Shown here piece after piece: positions 9,276 through 20,680 of a stretch of 64,000 nucleotides of DNA. Position 1 is the stretch's first letter, and each line of letters begins with the position of its first letter. Both the position numbers and the translations under genes were made by a program. The DNA is from Trichaptum fuscoviolaceum (Eukaryota; Basidiomycota; Agaricomycetes; Hymenochaetales; Trichaptaceae): positions 2,232,001 to 2,296,000 of the forward strand of contig CAJSYZ010000004.1 of the NCBI GenBank assembly GCA_910574455.1, in the 5' to 3' direction. The notes beneath the pieces are model-generated. The model did not search any database. It saw only the letters and a program-made list of their open reading frames with translations, and had not been told where the DNA came from.

Positions 9276-10322
9276 CTACTCAATATCGAGCATTGGGAAG
9301 TGATGGATTTCTGCATCCGGTAAGGCCAAGGCATCTTGATTCAAGACGGAAGCAACAGCAAACGTGCTGTGCGCGTCGATTGCCGCATCTAATAGAGCAG
9401 ATGCAAGTGAGAAGATGATCAGCCTGAGTGACAACTTGAAAAGGATAACTTACAATGGACTTGAGCAGCCGACAGCTTCAACTTCGGCCCAATTGCTCCT
9501 CGTGACCGTGGCATCCTTCTCAATGTTTGCCTGCAGGAGTCTGCCTGCCATCTCCTCCAGCTTTATAAACGGTTGCGGAAACTTGAACCAGAGACGGGGG
9601 TTCAGAAGCAGCTGGAGCCAAGTTAGCGTTCTTGGCCAGAAATCGGGGTAAACGAAGCGCGCCCAATCTGTCAAATCGACACAGGAGGTTACGGGAACGC
9701 CAAATTTATTCCTGATGCGAGTTGCATCACCTGCCAATTAGTTCAGTTATGCCGAATAATGAGAGAAGAAATGGGACTCTCATACCAGCGATTCCTGCTG
9801 ACACTTTCCATACAGCTTCATCACCTAATAATTGTGTCAATCTCGCGGGAAGTTCATTAAGTAGATGAGTCCGGAGGAGGAACACATGTTGCTGAACCGC
9901 GAGTTGGATGAGGTCCACGCGATATAGCTCTGGTGAGTTACTCGCCCATTCAATGTCGAGGGCAACGAAGCGTCGTTCCGGGGCATCCGGCAAGGAAGCA
10001 TAGATGACGTCTACGGCATTCTCCATTGTCGCGGTGGTCAGACATACTTCAGGAACAAGAGGTCCGAGTGTATAACTGCGAAGTTGAAGAAGAGGCGTTG
10101 GCGGAACCCCCAGGTAGTCGAGGAGATGTTGCATCTGTTTGTGAAGCTGGCAAAAAGTCAGTGCAGTGATTTTGAGAGGAAATAGAAAGTAAGCACGAAT
10201 TTTTGCATCCTAGATATCCTCCTTTGTGTCCAAGGAAGTCTTCGCGCGATGCGTACTCGAAGCGCAGCATGGTCAATCAATAGGAGCATGTGTAGCCCCA
10301 ACAGAATGTGATAAAAGTTCAT
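9276..10322 (-). pseudogene. DEDD 3'-5' exonuclease gene with a one-base frameshift
   Basis: Four exons on the minus strand: 10322-10197, 10146-9786, 9730-9454 and 9388-9276, with GT-AG introns of 50, 55 and 65 bp. The product would be a WRN/RNase D-type 3'-5' exonuclease of about 291 residues. Exo I is FVALDIEWA (Asp and Glu ligands), Exo II lies around GDATRIRNKFGV, and Exo III is YAAIDAHST (Tyr and Asp). The summed exon length is 877, one more than a multiple of three. The frame changes between NWAEV and the following LSAAQVH near 9476. Either the gene carries a recent frameshift or the base is an assembly error. Everything else, including splice sites and all catalytic residues, looks intact. 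The start is the first ATG in frame (10322). Confidence 0.8.
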
Positions 10323-11000
10323 GGCGAAGGGTTGAGTGGGTGGGTGGGTGGCGGGGAGGGGCGACACCCACTCCAAGTTCACATTTATACAAAGCTCTTG
10401 CACGCATTTTTCTGATGCCTTATTCTTCTGGGAAAAGAAGAGAGGAATCTATCAGTGCATTGTACTATGGCTCGGATAAACCTCAAGCTGAACTGACAGG
10501 AGATAAGAAGGATTTCTTCTAGATGACTCGATTATGAGGCTTCTTTTCATTTTATGCACAAACAAACAAGAAAGTGAGTCAGGTTAACTCCGAAGAAGTC
10601 AGGAAGACATAGCCCACTGCACAAGAAGCTGTTCCATCAGCTCTAGAAGGCAAAGCCACGAGTAAGCCGTCATACAATCAGTCATCCCTGGACACAACTC
10701 GAAACCGGAACCATGCCGATATGGGAAATGGGATCAATGCACCCCAATCCGCTTTGAAAGAAGTAGATTGAATGAAGGCACGTTTCTTGACCTTAGAGCT
10801 GGGGGGATTGCGCTGTCGGCCGATAATCGACTTATTCTGCATATTGAAACCGAGCGATCTCCGTTTCGGCGGCAATGGTGGTGGCACAGAGGTGTTTGTC
10901 GTGGAATAGGACATGACTACTTGAACGATATCTAAGATGAAGTAATACTTTTTCCCGTTTGATGCATTCGCAATTTGCGTCGTGAGCTGCTTTGCCAACG

Positions 11001-12100
11001 TCAGGTAGACTGTTTGACGCACCTCTCATCAATGAGCTCGAGCTCAAGGTTGCGGTACTCGAGGCATCGGACGCAAATACCGACACCGGAATTTCCGAAA
11101 TCGATCCAGAGGATGGGGTGTGGTGGGGAGGCTGATCCCATCGAGCTCGCCTTCGCGTTTGGTGATCTCGGGCTTCTTGACGTCCGCGTACAGGAAGAAG
11201 TTGCAGAAGAGCGCTTGAGCCTGCCTAGGGCTTGCGCTTTTGAACTCGATCCAAACATCCATGCCACCGGGGCGCGAGAGCGCGGGGTCGAAACGCTCAA
11301 GATGGTTCGTCGCTGCGACGAGAAGAGGAAGCGGCCAACAGCAGCGGCGACACCATCAAGTGCATTAAGAAGGCCAGAAAGAGAGAGCGTGTTCACGTCG
11401 GATAGAGTGTCATATTTCTTGCTTTTCTTCTTCTTGCCAATTTCTTCATTGTCGTCATCATCGTCATCTTATCCTTGTTGTCGGACAACAAAGAGCTCTT
11501 CTTCTTACCACCAGGAACACAGGTTGAGGACCCGTCGCGCGAAGTTGAGCGAGTGAATGCAGCATCAAGGTCCTCGAGAAGGACAATACACGGGGCAGGC
11601 ACACGGCCCATAAGCGACGACAACGCCACATCGTTCATCCAAAAGGCGGAACGTGAGATGGCGAGAATGTCGAGCATGAGCGCGCCAGCAAGGGCATGGA
11701 TCAACGATGATCTGCCCAAGCCAGGGACACGATAGAGGAAATTGTCGCGACGAGAGCGGTTACCACGGTCAGCGCACCACTGATTCAGAAAGAGAGGTTA
11801 AACTTTCAGTCGATGTGTGGCACTTTATGTACATACCTTCTCTGATTGCAAGAAGTCCCTTGTGTCGGCAAGGAGCATCTCTTAAATCCCCGCCATGAGC
11901 CATGGAATCAGCGAAATAGATATGAATTTGATGGTCGTCTGGTGAGGCAAACTGGAAGCCTTTGAGCTCCTCATCTCCGAATGACTTGTCTCTGAAAGAA
12001 GACTTGCCCGGCAAGATGGTGCGCGCTGTCGTCTCGAACTTGTAAGCGTGCTGGCATTCTAAGCGCTTCAACAACCATAGCATCAGCCAGTCATGTAGTT
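11001..12100 (-). pseudogene. BCS1-like AAA ATPase relic
   Basis: Minus-strand homology to the basidiomycete BCS1 family (mitochondrial AAA chaperones and their many paralogues). The BCS1 N-domain end is visible around 12083-11900 (DWLMLWLLKRLE, then FETTARTI). The AAA core follows: Walker A as PGLGRSSLIHALAG with the usual Lys replaced by Arg, Walker B as CIVLLEDLDAAFTRS, and the block LSLSGLLNALDGVAAA. A frameshift near 11325 separates this from the sensor region VAATNHLERFDPALSRPGG and MDVWIEF, which lies in another frame. The C-terminal helical part (10680-11000) is not convincingly readable. The altered Walker A and the frameshift argue for a pseudogene. Confidence 0.78.
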
Positions 12101-12395
12101 GTGTTCATCGGGTCATGAGCTATTGTTGCAATAGCGGATAACTACTAGGGCTACTTACCAGTCCCCACAACAATGAAAGTGTCTCCGGAAGTCTCTAGTT
12201 TCCAACCTGACCATGGCTGTCAGTGGTGGTAGCGGACGACGGAGGGCCTGTGATGCCAGTGTCAGACCCCACGTGGGAAGTCATCATGTCGATGCTGGGT
12301 ACTACTAGTAGCAGGAGTGCGATGGCAATGGTGGTGGTGCTGTCTGGCGGTGTTCCAGAATTGCACCATCTTGCGTGCGCTGTAAACGGTGTGAG

Positions 12396-12944
12396 CTAGG
12401 ATTCTGTATCAAATGGTATGTAAATAACGTGAAGTAAAAGGATTGAGAAGGAGAATAAACTCACCAGCCTTGAACTCCTGTGCCATGCTCGTGCAGACCT
12501 CTGTCTCCCATTCCGCCCAGATCTGTTACGACATAATTTAGTACAAAGTGCAGGAGAGCAGCGCATGGAAGATGTCATATGTGAAGGAGACAGCGCCAAG
12601 GTTGAAGAAAATGACAAGCCTCAAGGTAGTGCAAGAGGATGAGATGAGAGAGTTTGTGCGCATGGTGGGGGAGTTGAGGAAGGGGCTCAGTCTGGGAAAA
12701 GGCGAGCGGCGATGTCCACGTCGGGCTCTTGCTGACTCGGAGTCGGGAACTTGAAAACAATACTACCAAGTTGCGTGTCTGTCTTTGAATCAAGGTTGGT
12801 CGCAAAGCCCATTTGATCCAGCTCCTCCGTCGTCTGCCAGAAGGCAATAGCATAAGTCAAGCCGTCCAGTTCCCTCTGACCTAGAACGTCCCGAGAATAA
12901 CAACCGGTCATTCCATTAAAATTATTATACCTAATAGTTGTCAA
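12396..12944 (-). pseudogene. unrecognised gene fragment, possibly related to the 38529 protease end
   Basis: An 85-residue open frame (12944-12687) contains DGLTYAIAFWQTTEELDQMGF. This is similar in spacing to DGFTYGVPIWQQLSEMRTSGF at the C-terminal end of the protease ORF at 38529-39503. A short in-phase exon-like stretch (about 12540-12470) follows downstream. No catalytic motif is present in the fragment and no start region is visible, so it is read as a decayed piece. The similarity is short and could be fortuitous. Confidence 0.35.
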
Positions 12945-12949
12945 GCAGA

Positions 12950-13319
12950 GCAGTTGTAGTAGTAGCCGGACCGACCTTCGCCCCTCAGGCTTAGTTTACT
13001 AGTACTAGTAGTTTCCGACTTCAAGCTGACCTCCGAGTCGGAAGAACTTCCGAGTCAGAGCCTGAGACCGAGTCCGAGTCGTGGGACTTCAAGTTCAGCT
13101 CAAAAGTTCAAGTTGCCGAACAATGACCCGTAACGATGTTCGGTCTTCAGGTTGGTAGACCCGGATTCGAGCCAGTCGTGAATTTATCGGGCAGTAATTA
13201 GAGCATCACTGGTGCCAGTGAGTCCAAGTCCGACTCGGAATAGTTAGTAAACAATTCATATCGTTTTTTATTTACATACAGAATACAACAACTTGAATAC
13301 CGATGCACAGAAAACACAA
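12950..13319. other. motif-rich non-coding stretch left of gypsy A
   Basis: Contains repeated short words: tactagtactagta, gagtcgga and ccgagtc, cttcaagtt and caagttc, and tcactggtgccagtga. The same set of words fills the intergenic parts at about 39900-40640, 46990-47160, 48370-48470 and 59060-59240. CACTA-like elements usually carry clustered subterminal words of this kind, so this could be part of a large element end. No gene is seen. Confidence 0.45.
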
Positions 13320-13324
13320 GTATA

Positions 13325-14142
13325 TGTCGAGATCCCGGGCTCCTTTTCTCATTTCCCGCACTTTCCCGCCAAGGATCCCGACATGAGCAGACAAACCCGC
13401 GGGGAGAATCCCGCCATTGGATTCCCCGCGCGAAACCTCATTCCCGAATCGCACGATCCCATGCTCACGTGACTTATCCCGCACCACCGTCCCGGCAACC
13501 ATGCACGCATACACACATTCATTTACGACAACCCGCCACGGCACACGTACATTCACTTATCAACATACGCTCATTAATCCGTTAGTACCTCAAGGTGACG
13601 ACCTGCAACAGTCTGGCATACCTAGTCTGGCTAGTCGCGGCCCCGGACCGGACGCTGACGTCCACGGACAGGCCGTAGCCATCTGGAGAGACGGGATAGA
13701 CATGCCTAGCAGTGCGGTCGTAGCATGTATCGTTTGTAGTAGATAGGTGCGCATTGCGCAAGGACACTTAGCGTAGATTAACTATACAGTCTTTACGAAG
13801 TAGATAAATAGCTGTAGGCATCGTAAGGAGCACCTCACTTTTGACCTCTTGTGGAGTGCTTCCTTAGGTGCAATCTCTCTCTTTTCTCCTGTGTAGTTAG
13901 TTGCGCAATACTTACTTGTGGAGTGCTTCCTTAGGGATCCGCTTACTCGACATTCAAAGCAGTGAAGAGTCCTAGCTGGCCTTGAGAATCCCGCGACGCG
14001 CCTGGATAGAATCCCGCGCGTTTCCCGCCTGAATTCCCACGCTCGTTCCCAGTCGCGAATCCAGATTCCCGAACGCGGGTCCTTGTTGCGAATTCCAGTT
14101 TCCCGAAACTGTTTCCCGCTACAATTCCCGACGGTCGTAACA
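13325..14142 (+). repeat. 5' LTR of gypsy A (818 bp)
   Basis: Starts TGTCGAG and ends CGTAACA. A TATA-like ataaata at about 13804-13811 lies some 30 bases before an 11-base stretch, acttttgacct (13837-13847), that is exactly complementary to aggtcaaaagt at 14145-14155 just after the LTR. This is the layout of Tf1-type self-priming, where the RNA 5' end folds back as primer. Confidence 0.92.
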
Positions 14143-14144
14143 TT

Positions 14145-14155
14145 AGGTCAAAAGT
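14145..14155 (+). other. self-primer binding site of gypsy A
   Basis: aggtcaaaagt, two bases after the LTR end, is the exact complement of 13837-13847 in the presumed 5' end of the transcript. No tRNA-type TGG start is present at the LTR boundary. This fits the Tf1/sushi lineage, which primes reverse transcription from its own RNA. Confidence 0.7.
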
Positions 14156-14231
14156 CCTGGCTCACCGCCGCTCGGACTCGACACCCTCACGCTCTTTACT
14201 TCTACCCCCGCACCCGTACCGCCGACCCGCG

Positions 14232-15441
14232 ATGTCGTCCCACCAGGAATGGGGAGGACTCGCAGACACCTTTGCTTTCCCGTCCCCTAGCTCCTCGATG
14301 GAGGAAGACAAACTCCAGCCCATCCTTGATCGCCTCGACACCCTCGAAAAGCGCTACTCCAAGCTAGTCAACGAACACAATCAGGTCCAGAACACAGTCG
14401 CCCAGCTCAAGCACGCCAACCGGGCGTTAGAAGCCCAAATCGCGAGTCAGCCTGCCTCCCCGTCTGGGGGCGGAGCCGGGCTCAAGATGAAGCTTCCCGA
14501 CACCTTCGAAGGCGAACGAGCCAAGCTGGAGAACTGGATTCACCAGATTAAGCTCTACCTGTTCGGACAACATCCGGGACTAGATGAAACCCGCAAGGTC
14601 GCATTTGCTCTGATGCTACTGCGGGGGCCGGCGCAAGACTGGGCACGACCCATTCTAGATCGACTCCAGGACATCCCGACACCGCCAGAAGCCGCCAGCC
14701 TGGAGGCCCTGTTCGCCGCCCTTCGCGCCTCTTACGGGGAAATCGATGCAGACAAAAGCCGCAGCCGACAAGCTGATGCGCCTACGCCAGACAGGAACGG
14801 TCGCCGAGTTTGCGTCGCAATTCCGTGCCCTCCAAGCCCTCACCGGGTGGCCCAAGGACGCAACGACGGATGTCATCTACCTCGACATGTTCCGGAAGGG
14901 ACTCAAAGACCAGGTTCGCCAGCACATCGCCAGCACAGAGGCGAAGGATATGAAATTCGATGCCTACGTCAACTGGGTTTCCGAGACGGACGAGAAGCTA
15001 AGGCTCGCACACGCCTATGGACCAGTATCAAAGCCAGCGGCTACGCCCCGAAGCAATCCCGGCACCACTAGTTCAGCTCCGCGTACGATCCCGACTGCGG
15101 GCGCAAGCTCGACGAAGGATCCCAACGCAATGGAGATTGACAGGGTGCGCCGGGAGCGCAGGAGTAAGGGACTATGCTACTACTGCGGAGAGAAAGACCA
15201 TTTGGTGAGCGATTGCCCAACGCGACCGCCATCCCGAAACCTAAAGGCGACGAAATCCACGTCCCCGTCGAGCCCATCGCCCCCCGCGCTCCAGTCGTTC
15301 GAAGAAACGCTCAAACGTATGGCGGAACAGTACGTCCAGAATGTGCAGCAGTCCGTGCTACAGAACGCATTCGCCGCCATGACGCCCGCCGCCAAGAACG
15401 TTCACAATCCCGAAGCCCCGCCCCCAGCGGATTTTCAGTAG
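14232..15441 (+). pseudogene. gag of gypsy A, one frameshift
   Basis: Starts at ATG 14232 after an 89-base leader without ATG. The first part has a coiled coil (about residues 25-75), then the capsid-type region (FEGERAKLENWIHQIKLYL, then a block ending QDWARPIL). The frame breaks near 14752 at a run of four A; removing one A restores DADKAAADKLM and the retrotransposon-gag homology (TVAEFASQFRALQ). The second frame runs to TAG 15439-15441 and contains a CCHC zinc knuckle, CYYCGEKDHLVSDC. The product would be the structural protein of virus-like particles. Confidence 0.88.
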
Positions 15442-18400
15442 GGTCGTATTGCTCAGTCGCGCCCTATACGACCCAACCGCCCTTGTGGCCGAAGAACTCT
15501 CTTAATAATGGTCCCTTGTATTTAACCATCTCTACAATAGACCGTCGTCTTCGACGACATTTGAAGTTCCCGGTACAGGTTAGCGACGGAAAGACGGATG
15601 CCTTAGCCACAGTAATGTTAGACAGCGGTGCGTCAGGAACTTTCATAAATTCCCGCTACGTTTCGCGACACGGACTCCAGACCCGGGACTTGGTAATCCC
15701 GATACTTTTGCGAAACGCAGACAATTCCCCGAACGCGATTGGACGCATCACCAAGGAAGTAGTCCTCAACGTCGAGATGAAGGGACACTTAGAACAGTTG
15801 ACCATGGCCGTCGCGGATATTGGCGACGACGATATTATCATGGGGATCGACTGGTTGCGGCACCATAACCCAACCATTGACTGGACCAACGATGTGGTCG
15901 ATCTCAACCGCTGCCCGCCCCAGTGTGACAACCAGCAACGCCTGGTCCCGCTTCCCCGCCTCGCCATAGCAGAAGAAGTCGAGACCCCCTGGGGGCCCGA
16001 CAGGACCCAGGCCGAATGGGAAGCTATCCCACCGGGATTTCGGTACTCAGAAAAATATTGGGACCAGTACCACGACGCCGAATCCTACTTCGTCACGACG
16101 GACGACCATTTCGCGTACAAAATTGCCGCCTCGTACACCCACTCCCAGGCCATTGCTGAGAAGTCTGCGGTGAAGGAAGGCGAGAAAACCTTCGAAGAAC
16201 TAGTTCCCCCCGAATTCCGTGAGTTTGCCGACGTTTTCTCGAAAGTTGAATCCGAAAGGCTTCCACTGCGCAAGCCGTATGACCACGCCATAGATTTAGA
16301 ACCCGGGAAGGTTCCCCCGTACAGCAAAATCTATCCCTTGGCCCCAGCCGAACGCGATGCCCTTCGCGAATTCGTTGACGAAAACCTGCGCAAGGGGTAC
16401 ATACGACCTTCGAAATCCCCTGCAGCGGCTCCCGTCTTCTTTATCAAGAAAAAGGATGGAACCTTGCGCATGGTAGTCGATTACCGACGACTGAACGACA
16501 TCACGGTCAAGAATCGATACCCGCTTCCCCTCACGATGGAACTCGTAGACGCGCTGCAAAAGGCGAAGGTTTTCACGACTCTAGATTTACGATGGGGCTA
16601 CCACAATGTGCGACTGAAGCAAGGCGACGAGTGGAAGGCTGCTTCGGACTCAGGCAGGACATTTCGAACCAACGGTGATGACATTCGGGCTCACGAATGC
16701 CCCAGCGACCTTCCAGCACATGATGAACGATATCTTCAAAGACCTCATTGGAGTATACGTGATCATCTATCTTGACGACTTGCTAATCTTTTCTGAAGAT
16801 GAATCGCAGCACGATGAACACGTACGGGAAGTCCTTAAACGGCTACGCGAAAACGACTTGTTCTGCAAACCCGAAAAGTGCAAATTCAAACAGACTTCCG
16901 TCGAGTATCTCGGGATGATTATTTCGCAGGGAAAGGTGGCGATGGATCCCGCCAAGGTACAGGCGGTCCTCGACTGGCCGACCCCGAAAAAGGTGAAAGA
17001 CATTCAAGCCTTCCTCGGGTTCGCGAATTTCTATCGACGCTTCATTCGGGATTTCTCGCACATCGTCAAACCGCTCACGACGCTGCTGAAGAAGGACGTT
17101 CGCTGGGCCTGGACAGAAAACCAGCAGTTCGCTTTCGACTATCTCAAGCGCATGTTCACGACCGCCCCCGTCCTGATGATGCCAGACATGTCGCGACAAT
17201 TCATCGTGGAATGCGACGCCTCTGATTTCGCAACCGGCGCGGTCTTGTCCCAGGAAGGCGACGACGGGCTGATACATCCGGTCGCCTTTTTCTCGAAATC
17301 CCTCAACGATGCGGAACGCAACTACGAGATTTATGACAAGGAGCTACTCGCGATTATTAGAGCTCTTGACGAGTGGCGACATTATCTCGAAGGTGCGAGT
17401 CATAAACTCGATATCGTGTCTGACCACAAGAATCTGCTATATTTCTCTGAATCCCGAACGCTGACGCGACGCCAAGCCCGGTGGAGTCTGTTCCTCACTC
17501 GCTTCGACTTTACGATTCGCCATCGCCCAGGGCGACTCGGGGGCAAACCCGACGCCATGTCACGACGCGTCGATCTTCAACCCGAAGGCGAAGACAACAC
17601 GGGACGGACCCTCTTGACCCCCGAAATGTTTCGACTAAAAGCAATTCGTCGGGGAATGACACAGGTACACGGGGATCAGGCCCTCCTACGACGCATTCGT
17701 AAGTCAGATCAGTATGAAGACGAATTGGTGGACGCAATCGAGTTGGTCAAGTCCAAGGCGCCTCGAGTCCTGACCAAGGAACTTGAGGACTGGAGCACCG
17801 AGGAAGGCCTCATCCTGTATCAGGGTAAGGTTTACGTCCCGAAAGACGAGACCATTCGCCGGGATGTGGTGAAGACTTACCACGACAGAGCCGTACCAAC
17901 TAATAATCTAATAGATTTGCGGTAATTATCGCAAACCGATTGTATAGTTATCGCGATAACGGGACCATAGCTTTTTTGTGCTTCGCGGCGGCTTAATGCC
18001 GGGGTGCCGCCTCACGGCACCTCGCGGCATGCGTCCGGCGTCAGGGACCAGGCTGAATTTGGTAATACAGCCTGGTTTCAATACCTGGCGCGTTTGCAAC
18101 GTGATAATTCCGGTACCGGGGCCTAGCCCCTCGTAATTTGATATAAAATAGCTTCTAGCTAGTACTATAGGTAAATCTTTTTTATTTGCAATATGACGCA
18201 CCCGTTAATTTACAATTAATATTGCGACACTGCGCGAAGGTAAGCGCCGGCGCTTAACTACGGTGTTGTGTGCGCGCGTCCGTGCTTGTCCTTTTCTCCC
18301 ACTTTCACGACCACTGCGTCGTCTCTCTCTCTCTCCCTCGCTTGTCTCGGTTTTCTTCTCTTTTACTCTACGCTAGAAGGATATCAACGCAATGTAACTT

Positions 18401-18556
18401 GCGTGGAAGGAGCAGGAAGGCCGTAAATGCGGCAGGTGTGTAACTCTTAATTTTGCATTTAGATGGAGCTAACCTTTTGCTTGACTCATAGTTGCACCGT
18501 GAACCTCACCCTCATCTTCATTGCAAGAACGTCAACGATACCACAGGACGCTATTC

Positions 18557-19200
18557 ATGGCTATCTTTCCTCCGCTTTCCCAAATCCAAGCACAGCAGCA
18601 GCAGCAAATCCAAGCAAGCTCAACTTCCTCGTGGCTGACGCCGCTGCAAACACAACAATCGCAACAATCGCTGCGTCGGCAGCGACAATCGCCTTCGTCT
18701 CCAGAATTCTCATTCCAAAAACCTGGTCAACAGTCGTACCAGGGCGCTCGCGATCACGAGCAAGAGTTGAACGGCTCGGATTCTGAACAGGAAGCTCCCC
18801 GGCCTAATCCCCATCCACAGCTTGTACATTCTCACAGCTGCTGCTCGGCATCTGCTCTTCAGCAACGGCAACAGCATGCGCAAGCACTCAGCTTTGTGCG
18901 TCCGATACCGGATGCCGTCTGAGTTCCTGGTTCGAACTACTGTCTTCGTGACAGTGAGCGCTGGACGATGACGACGATCTGGCTGCCGATATTGAGTGGG
19001 TGCTGATAGGTTACAATGAGCTTTGAGGGGCTCGCTGATGCGGGAGCGCCGTTTCTTTTGAACGGCGCAAGCGCAGACAGAAGGTATGCTCTTTCCTTCG
19101 AATCCATTCTACCAAATGCGCCCCAACTCAGGGGAATAACCTTCGCAACTGCGCGCGATCTTTGTGATCAGTGCTTTGCGAAGGTTAATCTTGCTATGTT
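18557..19200 (+). pseudogene. Gln-rich gene remnant inside hAT-like copy 1
   Basis: From ATG 18557 a frame encodes a Gln/Ser-rich protein (runs of QQQQ, then QTQQSQQSLRRQRQS) followed by an acidic DSEQE part. Further on, an acidic DDDDLAADIE-type segment (about 18965-18995), a splice donor after 19083, and a terminal block reading LPNAPQLRGITFATARDL are found. All three parts recur in copy 2 in the same order (51926-52640), so one split gene was carried by the ancestor. No known domain is recognised; a regulatory-type protein is possible. Frames are broken in both copies. Confidence 0.5.
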
Positions 19201-20529
19201 TGTCTTCTCTTTTGTTGTTTTTTAATTATGTATATTACTACTCTAATACAATTACAAGTATATAAACATTTGAAATACGCAAAAAATGTGTGCAAGGAGT
19301 GAATCAAATAATCTTTAGACGATGTCGAAGATGCCCTTCGACACATCTGTGCCCTCAAAAGTGTGTCCGGCGATTCCCGGACCATTTGTCCGAGGCATCG
19401 CCGGACATACTCTTTGCTTTGTTTTAATTTAACAAAAGTAAAGAACATCAGGCACATATGCTATAGTGTATGGAGCACCTCCATAGGTAATTATCATATT
19501 TATTTTAATAGCATTCATGCGCTCTGTTGTTGAGAGAGTAGCATAACAATGCTAAAAGGTGCTGTTCAAACAGTATTTATTCATTTCTACTTTTTTGAGT
19601 GGCTCTGAGACTTTCAATTTCTGTCAAATAGTAGTCCTAAGCAATTGAAAGAAGTTTAAAAAAGAATTTCGGTGATAGGTGTAGTGGAAGTGGTTGAACT
19701 CGAAAGTGGTGCTTTGAATGCATCACTTCGAGTGAAACTTGTACACATGTGTTCGACTTTCGGATACATTCATGCACTTTCCAAGTGTTTTTCTTATAAC
19801 TTTCAATCTAATGCCTGATTATTCTTCATTACTATGTCTATAACAGCTATGTAGAATACATGTAATTTTTAATCATCGTTAATACAGTGTAAATAGCTTC
19901 GAATGTTGAATTTTGAGCCAAAAGTGCACAAAATGGTCATTTTTAGGGATTGTTTGATTTCTATAGCTTCTTACGAGGCTCTGTTAACTCTACCAATTTT
20001 TTAACAGCTTACGTATAGTGCATATAGCACGACTGTAATTTACTAAAGCTATACAAGCAATGTAAGGTATAATAGAAATCAACAAATTGGAGCATATATG
20101 CATGAATCATGCATTTCTATTGCAGTCTTTAATTTTCACCCTTTGTAATTCACTCTTAAACCTCTGTTTTTTTTGTATATATACATTAGCACCGATTACA
20201 CCCATCACGACAGTGTGCCTAAAGCTATTCTTTCTACATAAAATTCAATGTGTATGTTATTGGTATGTTTGAAGGAGAAAAAAAGTTTGAGAGATACCAT
20301 ATATGGTGATTTCACGCGATTTTCAGGGTCGTGGCGCAATCTGCACGCACGACCGTCGTCGTCGTCGTCGTCGTCGTCGTCTTTCTTTCTTTCTGCTCTG
20401 TTCTTCATGCGCAGTCTTTGGACGACGGGCAAGAAGGCGTTTGCTTCGCGCAAATGCCGTCTTGCTTCTGCTTCCGCAGCCTCTCGCCTCTCGGGCGCGA
20501 GCTGTCAGTTGCGCTCGCAAGCGCAGCTT

Positions 20530-20680
20530 TAAAGACTTCGAATCTTACTCCTACGACCTCTGCAACTCCTTGAACGACGAGAAGCTACTCTTTCAAGCCC
20601 GATGACAAGGCCAAGCTAGAGCCTTTCGCTCGCAAGACCATTCCATGGCTTGATGCCTCGCAGGAAGCATAGAAGATAGG
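20530..20680 (+). pseudogene. captured Hsp70 C-terminal fragment, copy 1
   Basis: The frame reads FESYSYDLCNSLNDEKL and, after a shift, KPDDKAKLEPFARKTIPWLDASQEA before a stop. This matches the lid region of cytosolic Hsp70 (family pattern LESYAYNLRNSL ... [10 protein letters not shown]). A conserved intron-like stretch follows (donor gtacgtc near 20964, acceptor tttgcag near 21034), shared with copy 2, so the capture was from genomic DNA. A (cgt)n run at about 20353-20380 lies upstream. Confidence 0.75.

Noticed and set aside
13140..13200. tRNA-like words (gattcgagcc) in the motif-rich stretch
   Set aside because: No acceptor or anticodon stem can be formed around them; no tRNA gene was found anywhere in the window.
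20331..20573. Open frame with a long run of valines
   Set aside because: Produced by the (cgt)n microsatellite; other frames give Arg or Ser runs, and copy 2 lacks it.
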